Origin: Aerococcus sanguinicola | Lineage (GTDB): Bacteria > Bacillota > Bacilli > Lactobacillales > Aerococcaceae | DNA length: 64,000 nucleotides | Assembly: GCF_008726925.1 (NCBI RefSeq) | Contig: NZ_VYWO01000001.1 | Coordinates: 372,001 to 436,000 of the forward strand | Reading direction: 5' to 3' | Shown here: piece by piece, positions 9,941 through 20,500 of the stretch | How the letters are laid out: each line of letters begins with the position of its first letter | Position numbering within the stretch: the stretch's first letter is position 1 | The notes under the pieces: generated by a model | Told to the model about the DNA's origin: nothing | Database searches by the model: none | The model's input: only the letters and a program-made list of their open reading frames with translations | Program-made: the position numbers and the translations under genes

Positions 9941-10004
9941 TTAAAAAGAGCTATCTTATAAGTACAGCCTAGTCCCAGCTTCATCGTCCTTACAAGATAG
10001 CTCT
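9941..10004 (-). terminator. long-loop terminator/attenuator between rpsB and tsf
   Basis: Perfect 11-bp arms AGAGCTATCTT / AAGATAGCTCT around a 36-base loop, followed on the minus strand by TTTTTAAAAAG. The long loop is unusual and contains the string CTGGGACTAGGC. No separate tsf promoter is obvious, so read-through is likely needed for tsf. Confidence 0.75.
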
Positions 10005-10073
10005 ATACTCCAAACTAATTTTACTCTATTTTGCTACAGACTTCAAGATTAACAGCCTGTAGCTTAGGCTCAA

Positions 10074-10856
10074 TTAGTCTTGGTCAGCTTCTTCTTCGCC
10101 TTGCATCTTAGCTGCAACGGCTTCAAGGTCTTCACTAGATACAGCAGCTTCTTCTACAGCTTCTTCATCGTCAAGGCCTTGGCGTCCTTCAATAACAGCT
10201 TCAGCCATTGTTTGGCTAATTAATTTAACCGCACGGATAGCGTCATCGTTTGAAGGAATCACATAGTCAACTTCATCTGGGTCGCAGTTGGTATCAACCA
10301 TAGCGATAACAGGAATATTTAACTTATGTGCTTCTTTAATTGCAATATGTTCTTTACGAGGGTCAACCACAAACATAACGTCAGGAATGCGTGGCATGTC
10401 TGCGATACCGCCCAGGTTATTTTGTAATTTTTCACGTTCTTTTTCGAGTTCAAGAACTTCTTTCTTAGGTAAAACATCGAAAGTACCGTCTTCTTCCATA
10501 CGGTCAATATCTTTCATGCGGCGTACACGTTTTTGGATGGTTTCCCAGTTAGTCAAGGTCCCACCTAACCAACGATGGTTAACGTAGAATTGACCACAAC
10601 GTGTGGCTTCATCTTCGATAGATTGTTGGGCTTGTTTCTTAGTCCCTACGAAGAGAACAACACCATCGTTTGCTGCAAGGTCGCGTACATAGTTGTAGGC
10701 TTCATCGATTAATTTAACTGTTTGTTGTAAATCGATGATGTAGATTCCATTACGTTCGGTAAAGATGTAACGGTCCATTTTTGGGTTCCAGCGACGTGTT
10801 TGGTGTCCGAAGTGAACCCCTGCTTCTAATAATTGTTTCATACTTACAACTGCCAT
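10074..10856 (-). CDS. rpsB: 30S ribosomal protein S2
   Basis: Small-subunit protein S2. 260 residues; begins [20 protein letters not shown] and contains [20 protein letters not shown] and [20 protein letters not shown], all hallmark S2 segments. The C terminus has a family-typical acidic tail rich in Glu. RBS AGGAGG precedes the ATG. A strong promoter lies 120 bp upstream. Confidence 0.98.
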   Translation of the reverse strand: MAVVSMKQLLEAGVHFGHQTRRWNPKMDRYIFTERNGIYIIDLQQTVKLIDEAYNYVRDLAANDGVVLFVGTKKQAQQSIEDEATRCGQFYVNHRWLGGTLTNWETIQKRVRRMKDIDRMEEDGTFDVLPKKEVLELEKEREKLQNNLGGIADMPRIPDVMFVVDPRKEHIAIKEAHKLNIPVIAMVDTNCDPDEVDYVIPSNDDAIRAVKLISQTMAEAVIEGRQGLDDEEAVEEAAVSSEDLEAVAAKMQGEEEADQD

Positions 10857-10975
10857 TAAAAATTCCTCCTATTTGGTTTTATTCCGCCCCTACTTCAATT
10901 GAACGCAACTCTCAGTGAGCACCATGCGTTCCAATCCATAGGGTGTGACATTTGATGCCTCAAAGGCACTAAAAG

Positions 10976-11004
10976 ATTATAGCATAAAGGGAATTGGAAG
11001 GCAA
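10976..11004 (-). promoter_or_regulatory. rpsB promoter
   Basis: On the minus strand TTGCCT, 17 bases, TATAAT. The roughly 110-bp leader that follows contains a small hairpin GTGCCT-TTG-AGGCAT and may be an autoregulatory S2 leader; I do not recognise a described motif in it. Confidence 0.85.
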
Positions 11005-11013
11005 GCCTTCCTT

Positions 11014-14000
11014 TTATTTTTCTTCAAAATCGAGGATATACTTCAGTTCTTCCATGGAGAGGCGGTCGCTTTCCTTAGCCCCTTCGTCGAAGAGCTGCTC
11101 AAAGAGATTCCGTTTTTCTTCTTGAAGTTCGGCAATTCTTTGTTCGATTGTGCCCTCAGTAATCATCCGATAAACTTGGACGTTCTTCTTCTGCCCGATG
11201 CGGTGGGCCCGACCAATGGCTTGCTCTTCAATCGAAGGATTCCACCACAAGTCGTAGAGAAAGACCGTATCGGCCCCCGTCAGGTTAATCCCCACACCCC
11301 CAGCTCTTAAGGAGATGAGAAAGACGGAGCCTTCGCCTTGGTTGAAGGCATCGACTTGTTCTTGCCGGTCCCCCTTCTTGGTTTGACCATCGATCCTAAA
11401 ATAAGTCACCCCTTCAGCCTTTAAGTCTTCTTCTAGAATATCTAGCATGGAGGTGAATTGGGAGAAGACCAAGACCCGCTTCTCATCCTGGAGAACCCGG
11501 TCCAGCAGATTACGATAATAGTCGAATTTGCCCGAACCCGCTTCACTTTCAGGATCAATTAAGCGAGGATGGCAACAAATCTGCCGCAAGCGGGTAATGG
11601 CTGCTAACATTTCCATCCGCGTCCGGCCACTATCAAAGTTACCTTCTGCCAGCTGTTCTTGGATATCTTTAAGATAGGCCAAGTAGATATTTTTTTGTTC
11701 AGGCGTCATCCCTGCATAGCGGTCAGAACTGCGTTTTTCTGGCAGTTCGAGAGAAACGTCAGCCTTGGTCCGTCTGAGAACGAAGGGTTGGACCCGTTTA
11801 CGGATTTGATCGACCGATAATTGTTGGTAATCATGACGGTTGGGCAAGAGGCCCGGTAGGATAATTTGCATCAAGGACCAAAATTCTTGCAGGTTATTTT
11901 CTAAAGGCGTCCCCGACAAGGCAATTCGTAGGCCTGATTTTTGTTGCATGAAGGATTGGTAGAGAACCGTTCGATTATTTTTCAAAGCTTGGGCTTCGTC
12001 CAGAATTAAGACATCGAAGAAATACTCCTGGTAGGCGGTCTGGTCATTGCGATAGGAAGAGTAGGAAGATATCCAAATCTTTCCTTGCCCTTCTTTGCGC
12101 ATTTGCTCGCGCTCTTCGGCTGATCCATCGATCACCACAGCTTCCAAGCTCGGCGCAAAACGGTCCAGTTCATGGTACCAATTGTAGAGCACCGAGGCGG
12201 GGGCGACGATAAGGACCTGGCCAGAAGGATGTTCCTCCAGATAATCGAGTAAGAAGGCAATCGTTTGGACAGTCTTACCGAGGCCCATTTCATCTGCTAA
12301 GAGCCCCCCCAGCTGGTACTTGGCCAGGACCTTAAACCACTGGACGGCATATTGTTGATAATCTGAGAGCTCTGTTTTGAGTCGTGGATTAGGTTGGTAT
12401 TCTTCCTTATCCGGATGCATGATATCTTGGTAGAAGGCTTCAAAATCATTCTGACTGTTCAATAGGTCGGCGAAAAGCAGACTCTGGTAGATAGGGATAG
12501 GGTCTCCATTCTTCCATTGCTTATTCTGCTGTTTTAATTGTTTTAGCATGCGATTTTGGTCTTCTGAAAAAACTTGGTTGACATTAATAATCCGCCCATC
12601 TTCAAGCTGCATAAAGCGCTCATTAGCCTGGAGGCGTTCGATGATACGGTCGATTTCATGTTCATTGATATCATCGGTTTCGAAATCAATCGTCAAGAAG
12701 CGGTGCTGTTTATTCTGTTCTGTAACGACCTCAACTTCAATGTCATTGGACTGCCAGCTTTCCAAATTCTTGGTATAGCTAATCTTCCAACTTTCCGGTA
12801 AGTAGCCTTCGAAGCGCTGCAGGTCTTTCATCATTTGGTCAATAGAAAGATAGTCCTTGCAGTAATAGTAGTTTTCCTTAGTAAAACCATAGGCCCGCAA
12901 GAAAGCTTCAGCATCTAATTCATCCCCTAGCTGACGCAAAAGAATTTTATCTTCAGGCAGCTGGGTTGCTATCGGGTCATCCGACAGCCTATAGTCGCCA
13001 TAGTGGAAGGTTAAGGCGAGTTCCAAGCGCCCCTGGCTGGCACCAATTTCTAATTGGCATTCCAAGTCGTAGAGCGGAGCAAAATCCAAAACCGTCACAT
13101 TTTTGACCAGGCTGTGTTCAAGTAAGAGACGGCCAAATAAGGAGAAAAAGGCCTTCATTTCTTCTGCTTTAAAGTCGAGTTTAAAGCGGTTCAGAACAAA
13201 ATTATCCTGGATAATCGACATGGCATCAAAATATTGATCATCCGCTTCAATATGATAAAAATCTTTGCCATTAAAAATTAAACCGTAGTAACGGTACCAC
13301 TTAGCCGATTGAACTTGACTCAAGCGGTAAATCTCACCATCATAGGCAATATTAAAGAGGATGGGACGGTCATTTTCGATTAAGCTGAAGTCCTCTACTT
13401 CCTGGTCAGCAATAAAGACATGGTCCGCGAGGTCACGACTCAGCAAGTCAATCAATTCCTCCTCATTGAGGTAGAGACGCTGCTGGTTCTTCTTGGTCGA
13501 AGGCACATGAGCAATGGTATTCTCCCAGTGCTTATGGCGTAAGAAGTCGCCAGCTAGACTCTTTAAGAAATTATAGATCTCCGGTTCGAAGCATTCCTGA
13601 CGCAAGCAGACTTGGTCATTATTGTGGTTCTGTAAGTTAAAGGTCCCCCCGCTAAGAAAGGTTGAGAAAAAACTCTCCAAATCGTTAACATAATAGCTGC
13701 TATCAATCCCTAGCCGCAGACGCAGATAGAAGAGACTATCACTATCTTGGGTGAAGGGCAAGTTTTGTTCATCATAAAGTTCGATTTCAACCATGAGGGG
13801 TCCAAAGTAATCGGCTGTTTCTTCCTCAATAAAGCGTTGGTAGAATTCCTGGTAGACCTGGTCACTCGTCTCGCTTTCATCATAGAGGTCCTCTGGATAA
13901 TAGAACAAGGGCCGCTGGCTAAATTTCATGGCCCGAACCACTGAATGGTCTTGTAAGAATAACTCAACGGCTACGGTATGGACACAAAAATGCTTCTTAA

Positions 14001-14190
14001 ACCACTCGTCACACTGGCAGATATCTTCCTCCTTGCCCGAGCCATCCAAGATCACATAGTATTTTTGGTCGTCAATCACTTCTGCCCGCCAAATATTTTC
14101 TGATTCTACCGGATAAACTTTAGTTACCCGGCCTTCATCTGAGAGTTTACGTCCTTCTGCTATAGTTTTCGTCGGAATACTCCACTTCAT
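11014..14190 (-). CDS. SNF2-family helicase with SWIM zinc finger
   Basis: Swi2/Snf2-type double-stranded DNA translocase. About 1058 residues using the ATG that follows GGGGGA at a good distance and gives MKWSIPTKTIAEG; an earlier in-frame ATG overlaps the RBS. Order: SWIM zinc finger near residue 60 (CQCDEWFKKHFCVHTV), a long Firmicutes-specific middle region, then the two RecA-like lobes with GLLADEMGLGKTVQT (Walker A, about 630), LILDEAQALKN (Walker B, DEAQ) and the C-terminal motifs VFSQFTSMLDIL and QAIGRAHRIGQ. This architecture is common in Lactobacillales; its cellular role is not established. It is monocistronic, between plsC and rpsB. Confidence 0.92.
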   Translation of the reverse strand: MKWSIPTKTIAEGRKLSDEGRVTKVYPVESENIWRAEVIDDQKYYVILDGSGKEEDICQCDEWFKKHFCVHTVAVELFLQDHSVVRAMKFSQRPLFYYPEDLYDESETSDQVYQEFYQRFIEEETADYFGPLMVEIELYDEQNLPFTQDSDSLFYLRLRLGIDSSYYVNDLESFFSTFLSGGTFNLQNHNNDQVCLRQECFEPEIYNFLKSLAGDFLRHKHWENTIAHVPSTKKNQQRLYLNEEELIDLLSRDLADHVFIADQEVEDFSLIENDRPILFNIAYDGEIYRLSQVQSAKWYRYYGLIFNGKDFYHIEADDQYFDAMSIIQDNFVLNRFKLDFKAEEMKAFFSLFGRLLLEHSLVKNVTVLDFAPLYDLECQLEIGASQGRLELALTFHYGDYRLSDDPIATQLPEDKILLRQLGDELDAEAFLRAYGFTKENYYYCKDYLSIDQMMKDLQRFEGYLPESWKISYTKNLESWQSNDIEVEVVTEQNKQHRFLTIDFETDDINEHEIDRIIERLQANERFMQLEDGRIINVNQVFSEDQNRMLKQLKQQNKQWKNGDPIPIYQSLLFADLLNSQNDFEAFYQDIMHPDKEEYQPNPRLKTELSDYQQYAVQWFKVLAKYQLGGLLADEMGLGKTVQTIAFLLDYLEEHPSGQVLIVAPASVLYNWYHELDRFAPSLEAVVIDGSAEEREQMRKEGQGKIWISSYSSYRNDQTAYQEYFFDVLILDEAQALKNNRTVLYQSFMQQKSGLRIALSGTPLENNLQEFWSLMQIILPGLLPNRHDYQQLSVDQIRKRVQPFVLRRTKADVSLELPEKRSSDRYAGMTPEQKNIYLAYLKDIQEQLAEGNFDSGRTRMEMLAAITRLRQICCHPRLIDPESEAGSGKFDYYRNLLDRVLQDEKRVLVFSQFTSMLDILEEDLKAEGVTYFRIDGQTKKGDRQEQVDAFNQGEGSVFLISLRAGGVGINLTGADTVFLYDLWWNPSIEEQAIGRAHRIGQKKNVQVYRMITEGTIEQRIAELQEEKRNLFEQLFDEGAKESDRLSMEELKYILDFEEK

Positions 14191-14274
14191 GCTCATTCCC
14201 CCAAATTCTATTCCTATTAATTCATTATAACACAAATAGAAGGCCCTGGCGCTAGCCTGAGAATAGGCAAAAAG

Positions 14275-14309
14275 CTAAAAAGCCAGTTCCTCGTTTTGAG
14301 AAACTGGCT
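14275..14309 (-). terminator. terminator before plsC 3' end region
   Basis: Arms AGCCAGTT / AACTGGCT, followed on the minus strand by TTTTTAGC. It ends the plsC transcript (gene stop at 14315). Confidence 0.85.
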
Positions 14310-14314
14310 GAATG

Positions 14315-14968
14315 TTATTTTTTCTTTTGGGCATGCTGGGCTTTGGCAGCTTCGATATCATAGTAATAATTTGGGTCGAGAGCCGCATCGGTTGCTTCAA
14401 AAGCCCTCGCAATCGCTTCATCCAAGGCCTTTAAATCATCATCTTTTAAGCGTTTTTTATCAGGCAAGTCAATTGGTGCTCCGACACGCACTTTAACCCG
14501 GTTTTTCGCTTTACGGCTAAAGAGCCCCTTGACTTGCAGAGGGCCTTGGTAGACAACTGGTAAGAGTCGCTTTTTGCTTAGGCCTGCTAGCATAGAGGCG
14601 CCGGCCTTAATTTCTGAAGAGTAGCGAGAACCGGTAGGAAAAATACCTATATTGTGGCCTTCTTTTAAGGCAGTCAAGCATTCTTTCATTGCCGCCCGCC
14701 CTGGCTTCGACCGGTCGATAGGGATCATACCCGCCTTGCGGATCAACCAACCGAATACCGGAATATCAAAGAGTTCCTTCTTGGCTAAGAAGAAAACAGT
14801 ATCTGGGTATAAGGCAGCAGCAATCACCGGCGGATCCAATAAAGAGCGGTGGGGGCTCACCACCACATAAGTTTCATCAGCTGTATAGTCCGGATGAAAT
14901 TCATAATGCGGCTTACCATTAACCACGCGCAAAAGGCAACGAATCAAAATCACAAAAAAACGGTACAT
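14315..14968 (-). CDS. plsC: 1-acyl-sn-glycerol-3-phosphate acyltransferase
   Basis: Second acylation step of phosphatidic acid synthesis, at the membrane. 217 residues. The catalytic H-x4-D motif is in VSPHRSLLDPPVI (about residue 38-50); the substrate motif GIFPTGSRYSS (about 117) replaces the more common FPEGTRS with FPTGSR. An N-terminal hydrophobic helix is present. The product would feed cdsA, encoded some 8 kb away. Confidence 0.85.
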   Translation of the reverse strand: MYRFFVILIRCLLRVVNGKPHYEFHPDYTADETYVVVSPHRSLLDPPVIAAALYPDTVFFLAKKELFDIPVFGWLIRKAGMIPIDRSKPGRAAMKECLTALKEGHNIGIFPTGSRYSSEIKAGASMLAGLSKKRLLPVVYQGPLQVKGLFSRKAKNRVKVRVGAPIDLPDKKRLKDDDLKALDEAIARAFEATDAALDPNYYYDIEAAKAQHAQKKK

Positions 14969-15058
14969 CAGTGACCGGCCCCCTTTTGATTAAAGAACAT
15001 CCACTTGGCAAGCAAACTGGGCTTAAGGCAAGCTTACAGCCTGGCAAGTGATCCATTC

Positions 15059-15280
15059 TTATTTTTTATGGCTTGTTTTCATCGAATTCATAATTTGGCG
15101 TACGCGTTTTTCAGATGGTTTTTGGCCCATAGATGCCATCATTTGACGAATCATATCTTCTGAGATGGGTGAATTTTTTTCAAAATAGCTGTCCATCGTG
15201 CGACGTGCAATATAAATACCAATAGCAATTCCAGCGACTAAGGCCAAAATTACAATTAAAATCCAAACTCCTGTTGTCAT
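15059..15280 (-). CDS. YneF-type small membrane protein (UPF0154)
   Basis: 73 residues: one N-terminal transmembrane helix (TGVWILIVILALVAGIAIGI), then a short cytoplasmic tail with RRTMDSYFEKNSPISEDMIR and MMASMGQKPSEKRV, the conserved body of the YneF/UPF0154 family of Bacilli. Function unknown. Stands alone between plsC and rluD. Confidence 0.9.
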   Translation of the reverse strand: MTTGVWILIVILALVAGIAIGIYIARRTMDSYFEKNSPISEDMIRQMMASMGQKPSEKRVRQIMNSMKTSHKK

Positions 15281-15358
15281 TCTTTTCTCTCCTCTCTACA
15301 AAACATGTTCTTCATTATTCTACTAAACTTCCTTAGACTTGTAAAATGAATTTAGCCC

Positions 15359-16270
15359 TTAGAGGCTGGCTAAAATCTTTTTAAAATGCTCAGGTAATTC
15401 CGCTTCAAAGCTCATTTCTTCCCCTGAAACAGGATGCTGTAAGATCAGGCGGTGGGCATGGAGCAGTTGCCCCTCTTGATCAAAAAAATCTTGCTTATGG
15501 TCTCTAGCATAGAGCGGATCATCTACCACTGGATGGCCGATAAAGTCGAGATGGACGCGAATCTGGTGGGTGCGTCCTGTCTCTAAAGCTAGGGCCAGCA
15601 GGCTGTATTTAGCATATTGTTTGAGCGAGCGAAAATGTGTGCGTGCAGGTCGCCCCTCTTCCGCTACTTCAAAGCGGGTGCGGTGGACGGGATGGCGGCG
15701 GATGCCTGCATCGATCGTCCCTGTACGCTCAAAAATTTGGCCATAGACCAAGGCCAAGTATTCCCGCTTGAGCGTTTTGGCTTGAATTTGTTGGCTGAGG
15801 GCTTGGTGGGCTTGGTTGGTCTTAGCAACAACAAGGAGGCCACTGGTATCCTTGTCAATGCGGTGAACAATGCCAGGACGAAAACTCTCCCCGCAGTCAG
15901 ATAAGTGGTCACAGTGATAGAGCAAGGCATTGACCAGGGTTCCGCTTTGGTGGCCTGGCGAAGGATGGACCACCTGCCCCTGGGCCTTATTAACCACTAG
16001 AATCGAAGCATCTTCATAAACAATATCCAAATCGATAGCTTCAGCTTCTAAGTGCAGGCTGTCTTCTTGTTGGTCCAAGTCCACACACACCCAGTCGCCA
16101 GCTTCTAAGCGATAGGAAGCCTTAACTTTTTCTTGGTTAACCCTAACCTCCCCCTTTTGGATCCAAGTCTTAATTGCGCTACGGCTATGCTGGGGATAAA
16201 GCTCAGCCAGGTAGCGGTCCAAGCGTCCCTGATCTTGGTCCACACAAAATTTATCGTGAATGCTTGCCAT
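15359..16270 (-). CDS. rluD: 23S rRNA pseudouridine synthase, RluD family
   Basis: Isomerises uridines in rRNA (RluD family acts on helix 69 of 23S rRNA; the exact sites here are inferred). 303 residues from the ATG preceded by GAGGAGG. N-terminal S4 RNA-binding domain (GRLDRYLAELYPQHSRSAIK), catalytic motif VHRIDKDTSGLLVVAKT with the active Asp (about residue 138), then GRTHQIRVHLDFIGHPVVDD. Overlaps the 3' end of lspA by 20 bp; the two are cotranscribed, as in Lactobacillales generally. Confidence 0.93.
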   Translation of the reverse strand: MASIHDKFCVDQDQGRLDRYLAELYPQHSRSAIKTWIQKGEVRVNQEKVKASYRLEAGDWVCVDLDQQEDSLHLEAEAIDLDIVYEDASILVVNKAQGQVVHPSPGHQSGTLVNALLYHCDHLSDCGESFRPGIVHRIDKDTSGLLVVAKTNQAHQALSQQIQAKTLKREYLALVYGQIFERTGTIDAGIRRHPVHRTRFEVAEEGRPARTHFRSLKQYAKYSLLALALETGRTHQIRVHLDFIGHPVVDDPLYARDHKQDFFDQEGQLLHAHRLILQHPVSGEEMSFEAELPEHFKKILASL

Positions 16271-16718
16271 GGTCAGCCTCCTCAAAAAATAATAAATAGA
16301 TCAGGCAAAGAAAAACACCAAGGGTCAAGCAGACATCTGCCAGATTAAAAATAGGAAAATCGATAAAGTCCAGGCGGAACATATCCACCACATAGCCTAA
16401 TCTGAGTCGGTCAATAAAGTTGCCCAAGGCCCCGCCAATCATGAGGCTGAGGGCTGTCCTTAGCAAGAGAGACTGTTTTCTTTCTTTATATAAGGTATAG
16501 GTCAGAACCCCTACGACAACAAAGGTAATGATAAAGAAAAAGCCCATCTGACCTTCAAGCATACCCCAAGCTGCCCCACGATTTTGAATATACTGCAGGG
16601 AAAGCACATGGGGAATTAAGCTTTGGCTCTCAAGTAGGGCCAGATGATTCACAGTCCATGCCTTTACGACTTGGTCAAGGACAAGGCTTAAGGCAATAAT
16701 TAAGCAAGCAATCCACAT
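16251..16718 (-). CDS. lspA: lipoprotein signal peptidase (SPase II)
   Basis: Aspartyl membrane protease that cleaves prolipoprotein signal peptides after lipidation, e.g. MetQ of this window. 155 residues with four membrane helices. Catalytic aspartates sit in GNFIDRLRLGYVVD (about residue 101) and FNLADVCLTLG (about 126); the NRGAAWGM motif is also present. Immediately upstream of rluD with a 20-bp overlap. Confidence 0.95.
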   Translation of the reverse strand: MWIACLIIALSLVLDQVVKAWTVNHLALLESQSLIPHVLSLQYIQNRGAAWGMLEGQMGFFFIITFVVVGVLTYTLYKERKQSLLLRTALSLMIGGALGNFIDRLRLGYVVDMFRLDFIDFPIFNLADVCLTLGVFLCLIYLLFFEEADHGKHSR

Positions 16719-16743
16719 CTTTTTGCTCCTTTCGCTCTTTCAA

Positions 16744-17328
16744 CTAGACTTCCTGACTACCTGCTTTAGCCAGCTGGTCTGCCATTTCATTATAATGATT
16801 TCCACTATGGGCAGCAACTTTATGGAAGTCAATCTGGACCTGCTTTCCCTTCTCCTGCATAAAGTCGCGATAGGCTTGGGTATAGGCATTCTTAGCCTGC
16901 CAAGCACCAGTCGCCCATTTTTCAATTCCTGCATAGTCATAGTAGATGGCTAGACTGCTGACGCCCTGGTCAATAGCATAAACAACAGCCTTCATGGAAG
17001 CAATCATCTCTCCCGACACATTACGCATCTTAACTAATTCAGCTTTCTGTCCCCCACCCTTATAAGTCAGTTCCTGACCTTGGTAGAGAATGACTCCCCC
17101 ATAGCCATAAGTCTTTGTCTTCGGCTGGTAAGAGCCATCCACATAGGCGTGCATCTCAGCGGAGCTTGCTTTATTCTCACTTGCCTCGCCCAAAAAGGCC
17201 TCAGCTTCGGCCAGGTCCTTAAAAGCTTTATACTCTGCATTAGGATAGCCCGATACTTGGTCCTGACAAGCCGGCCAGGAACGATAAATGCCCGGCTTTC
17301 GCCCTTTACGCACAGCATAATATTTCAT
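16744..17328 (-). CDS. rnhA: ribonuclease H (type 1) with N-terminal hybrid-binding domain
   Basis: Degrades RNA in RNA-DNA hybrids. 194 residues from the ATG after GGAGG. Residues 1-45 form the caulimovirus viroplasmin-type domain (YYAVRKGRKPGIYRSW and FKDLAEAEAFL), which binds hybrids. The RNase H fold follows: first catalytic Asp in EMHAYVDGSYQ, Glu in VSGEMIASMKAV, Asp in IYYDYAGIEKW, and final Asp in HYNEMADQLAKAG. Same strand as lspA, 26 bp upstream of it. Confidence 0.9.
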   Translation of the reverse strand: MKYYAVRKGRKPGIYRSWPACQDQVSGYPNAEYKAFKDLAEAEAFLGEASENKASSAEMHAYVDGSYQPKTKTYGYGGVILYQGQELTYKGGGQKAELVKMRNVSGEMIASMKAVVYAIDQGVSSLAIYYDYAGIEKWATGAWQAKNAYTQAYRDFMQEKGKQVQIDFHKVAAHSGNHYNEMADQLAKAGSQEV

Positions 17329-17344
17329 CAAAAGCCTCCTCCTA

Positions 17345-17374
17345 TGAAAAAAAGTGAGGAAGTCTTCCTCACTT
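17345..17374 (-). terminator. terminator of tRNA-Gly
   Basis: Perfect 11-bp arms AAGTGAGGAAG / CTTCCTCACTT with a one-base centre in the DNA (a few bases open in the hairpin), followed on the minus strand by TTTTTC. Confidence 0.9.
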
Positions 17375-17389
17375 GTATCCGTCTTATTA

Positions 17390-17460
17390 AGCGGGTGACG
17401 AGAATCGAACTCGCGACGATAGCTTGGGAAGCTACTGTTTTACCACTAAACTACACCCGC
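17390..17460 (-). tRNA. tRNA-Gly (CCC anticodon)
   Basis: 71 bases including the discriminator. Acceptor arms GCGGGTG / CACCCGC, D arm with GTTTAGTGGTAAAAC, anticodon loop TTCCCAA, T arm containing GTTCGATTC. CCA is not encoded. A TATAAT box at 17486-17491 (minus strand) lies 26 bases upstream, with a TTGTTT box 18 bases before it. Confidence 0.95.
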
Positions 17461-17517
17461 ATGTGCTATAAATAACAACAAGTGTATTATAGCACATATA
17501 CTTTTATGAAAACAAGT

Positions 17518-20500
17518 CTATTTTAAAGAAAATGTTTTTAAATTTTCTAAGGCGATGATCCACTTCTCCTGAACCGGCTTTTGGTAGATATTTTCCAGGG
17601 CTCGAGCATAGATATCCATTTGCACCTGATAGCGTTCCGCAAAGCGTTCGGCTTGCTGGTCCATGGAAAGATAGGCCAATCGGTCCGTCTTAAAATCATA
17701 GAGTACAATGGAATCCTCTAAAATGACAAAGCCATCAATCGTCCCGTGGATCAGTAAATTATCTGAAGCTTCTAAGTCATAGAAGATTTCTCTCGCCGGC
17801 AAAAGGAGGGAAAAGCTTTTTTCCCTATGCAAGTGAGCTTTTCTACTGAGCAGCCAGCGCCCTGTCTCGGTTTCATAAAATGCAGCCAAACTTGCAAAAT
17901 CCAAGTCAGCCTTAAGCGAAGCTTCAAGAGCCCCCTGGTCTACCAGACGGTCAAAAAGTGCTTCAAAAGTTTGGGCATTAGGCTTCTGATCAAGGGCTAC
18001 CCACTGCATGAGCAAGTGGGCAGCAGATCCAATCGCCCGTGGATCTGATTGGTCTTCAGCTTGGATAAAGTGAGGACGTTCCCAATCTTCTGTCACATAA
18101 CGGCGGGCTGCCTTACGGGGTCGGACTTGTCCATCTTCCCAAACCGCCATTTCATGGTCTAGCGGTTCTTGCAGGAGCCGTTTCAATTCACTAACCGATT
18201 GGTAAGAGGCTGTTTGAGTCGCTAGCTGGTAGGGATACTGATAATCCGCTTCAGGTACATACAAGCTTTGTTCAGACCCTAGCGATTTCTCTTCTTGGTC
18301 CTCTGCCTTAGGGCCAGCATAAAGGAAGCGGTCACGATCGGCGACCAGCTCTTGGCTCGTGAGAAAAGCTAATTTAATATGGAAGGGGTCGCGAGGACTT
18401 AGGGACTGCAAATCGCTAAGGCTCTGGCTGAAGTCCGCCTTAATATCGGGATGACGCACTAAAGCGGGGCCAATCCAATCTAAGGGGCTTCGAGCTCCTA
18501 ATCGGTAACTTTTAGACAATTGCTCACCACCCAGTGCAGCCTGAGCCCAACTTTCTAGACTCTTCTCAGCATTGTCAACACTGGCGACTAGGATTAGTTT
18601 CTGTTCAGCCCGGGTAAAGGCGACATAGAGCTTACGCATTTCCTCAGCAAGGCTCTCCTCCTTGGCTTCAAGGCTAGCCATTTTATGCAAGGCACTGCTA
18701 TAGCTAATCTGCTGCTGGCGGTCATTCACTTTAATACCTAGTCCTATCTTGTCATTCAGAATTACGTTGGCTTGGAAATCTTGGCGGTTAAAGCCCTTGG
18801 ACAAGTTCAAGTAGAAGACCACAGGAAATTCCAGTCCCTTGCTAGCATGGACCGTCATTAATTGAACCACATTTTGTTCTGGGTCTACAAGTTGGGGGCT
18901 CTCTAAGTCATTATCCCGCTCATAGATCATCTCGATAAAGCGAATAAATTGAAAGAGACCTCGATACTGCTGGGCTTCGAACTGTTCAGCTTGCTTATAG
19001 AAACCATGGAGGTTACTCTGCCGCTGAATTCCATTAGGCATGGCCGCCACGTAAGAGAGAAAGCCCGTATCCTGGTAGATCCGCCAAATTAAAGCGGCAA
19101 TGGCTTGCTGGCGCGAATACTGCCGCCAGCTTTCCAAGGACTCACTGAACTGCTTAACCTTCTTAAATAGACGAGTCCGGCGGTCAGCCGTCTCTAAATA
19201 GGTCAAGAGAGCTTCATAGTAATTGACCGACTTATCGACCAAGCGTATCTTAGCTAGGTCCACTTCATCTAAGCCGACAATGGCTGAACGCAAGACTGAA
19301 ACCAAGGGAATATCCTGGTAGGGGTTGTCAATGATTTTGAGCAGGTTGACCATGATCATAATCTCTGTCCGCTTAAAATAATTGGTCATCTTATCCAGTG
19401 CTAAGGGAATTCGATAGCGTTTAAAGACCTCTTCTACTTGTAAGTGGTGCTTGCGTGTTGGGCTCAGGATGACGATATCCTCATAGCGCACCGGCCGCTC
19501 TTGACCGAGCGCCTTATCATAGATCGGAAAGTCCGTCTGAATCATAGTCTGAATCCGCTGGGCAATCAATTCAGCTTGACCAGCATCACTATCCTCTAAT
19601 TCATCCCCAACCTGGTCCAGGTCTTGACTATCAAAGATTAGTAGCTCTGGAATCATCTGAGCCTGGTCTGGATAATCGGTAAAACCAGTAATCAGTTGGG
19701 CTTGGTCATCGTAGAGGACTTGGCCAATATCATCTGTCATCACCTGCCTAAAGACATAATTGGTCAGGTGGAGCACATCATGGCGGCTACGGAAGTTCTT
19801 CAAAAGATCAATCCGCTGTCCCCCTTCCCCCTCAGCATAAGCCTTGTATTTTCTAACAAAGAGTCCCGGTTCAGCGAAGCGGAAGCGGTAGATGCTCTGC
19901 TTAACATCCCCTACCATGAACATATTATTATCGTAGCCCTGGCGGGACATAGTTGTCAGAATCGCATCTTGGAGTTCATTGACATCCTGATACTCATCTA
20001 CCATAATTTCGGAAAAGCGCTCTTGATAATATGCCCTCGCTTCATTTTCACCCCCATTAGCGGTCAAAATGGCATAGGCTTTCAGCTCAATTTCCGCAAA
20101 GTCTAAGACTGCTTCTTGGTCGCGGTAGGCTGCCATCGCATCGATAAAGGCACTGACGGTAGCCAGCAAGGCCTTAGCGAGCTGGCCAGCTTGGTCGAGC
20201 ATCCATCGCTGGCTCTGGTCTGAAAATGCCAACCAATCCGCTTGTAATTTCTCATAATCTGCCTTGACCTGGTCGACCCGGTCCTTATAGCTCTTGCTCA
20301 GGTCATAAAGCGCTTCATCCTCCTCGAAGTCTTTTTTACTTCTTCTAGGAAGCGAGGGCCAGGAAGAAGCTTGAAAACTTTCAAAGAGCTCTTGATAGGT
20401 CTTCTGATCCAGACCCTCCAATAAGGCAGTCAAATATTGGACCTGGACTTGGATGCCGTCTTTAGACATCTTCTCAAAGCCAACTGCCAAATGACGCGGC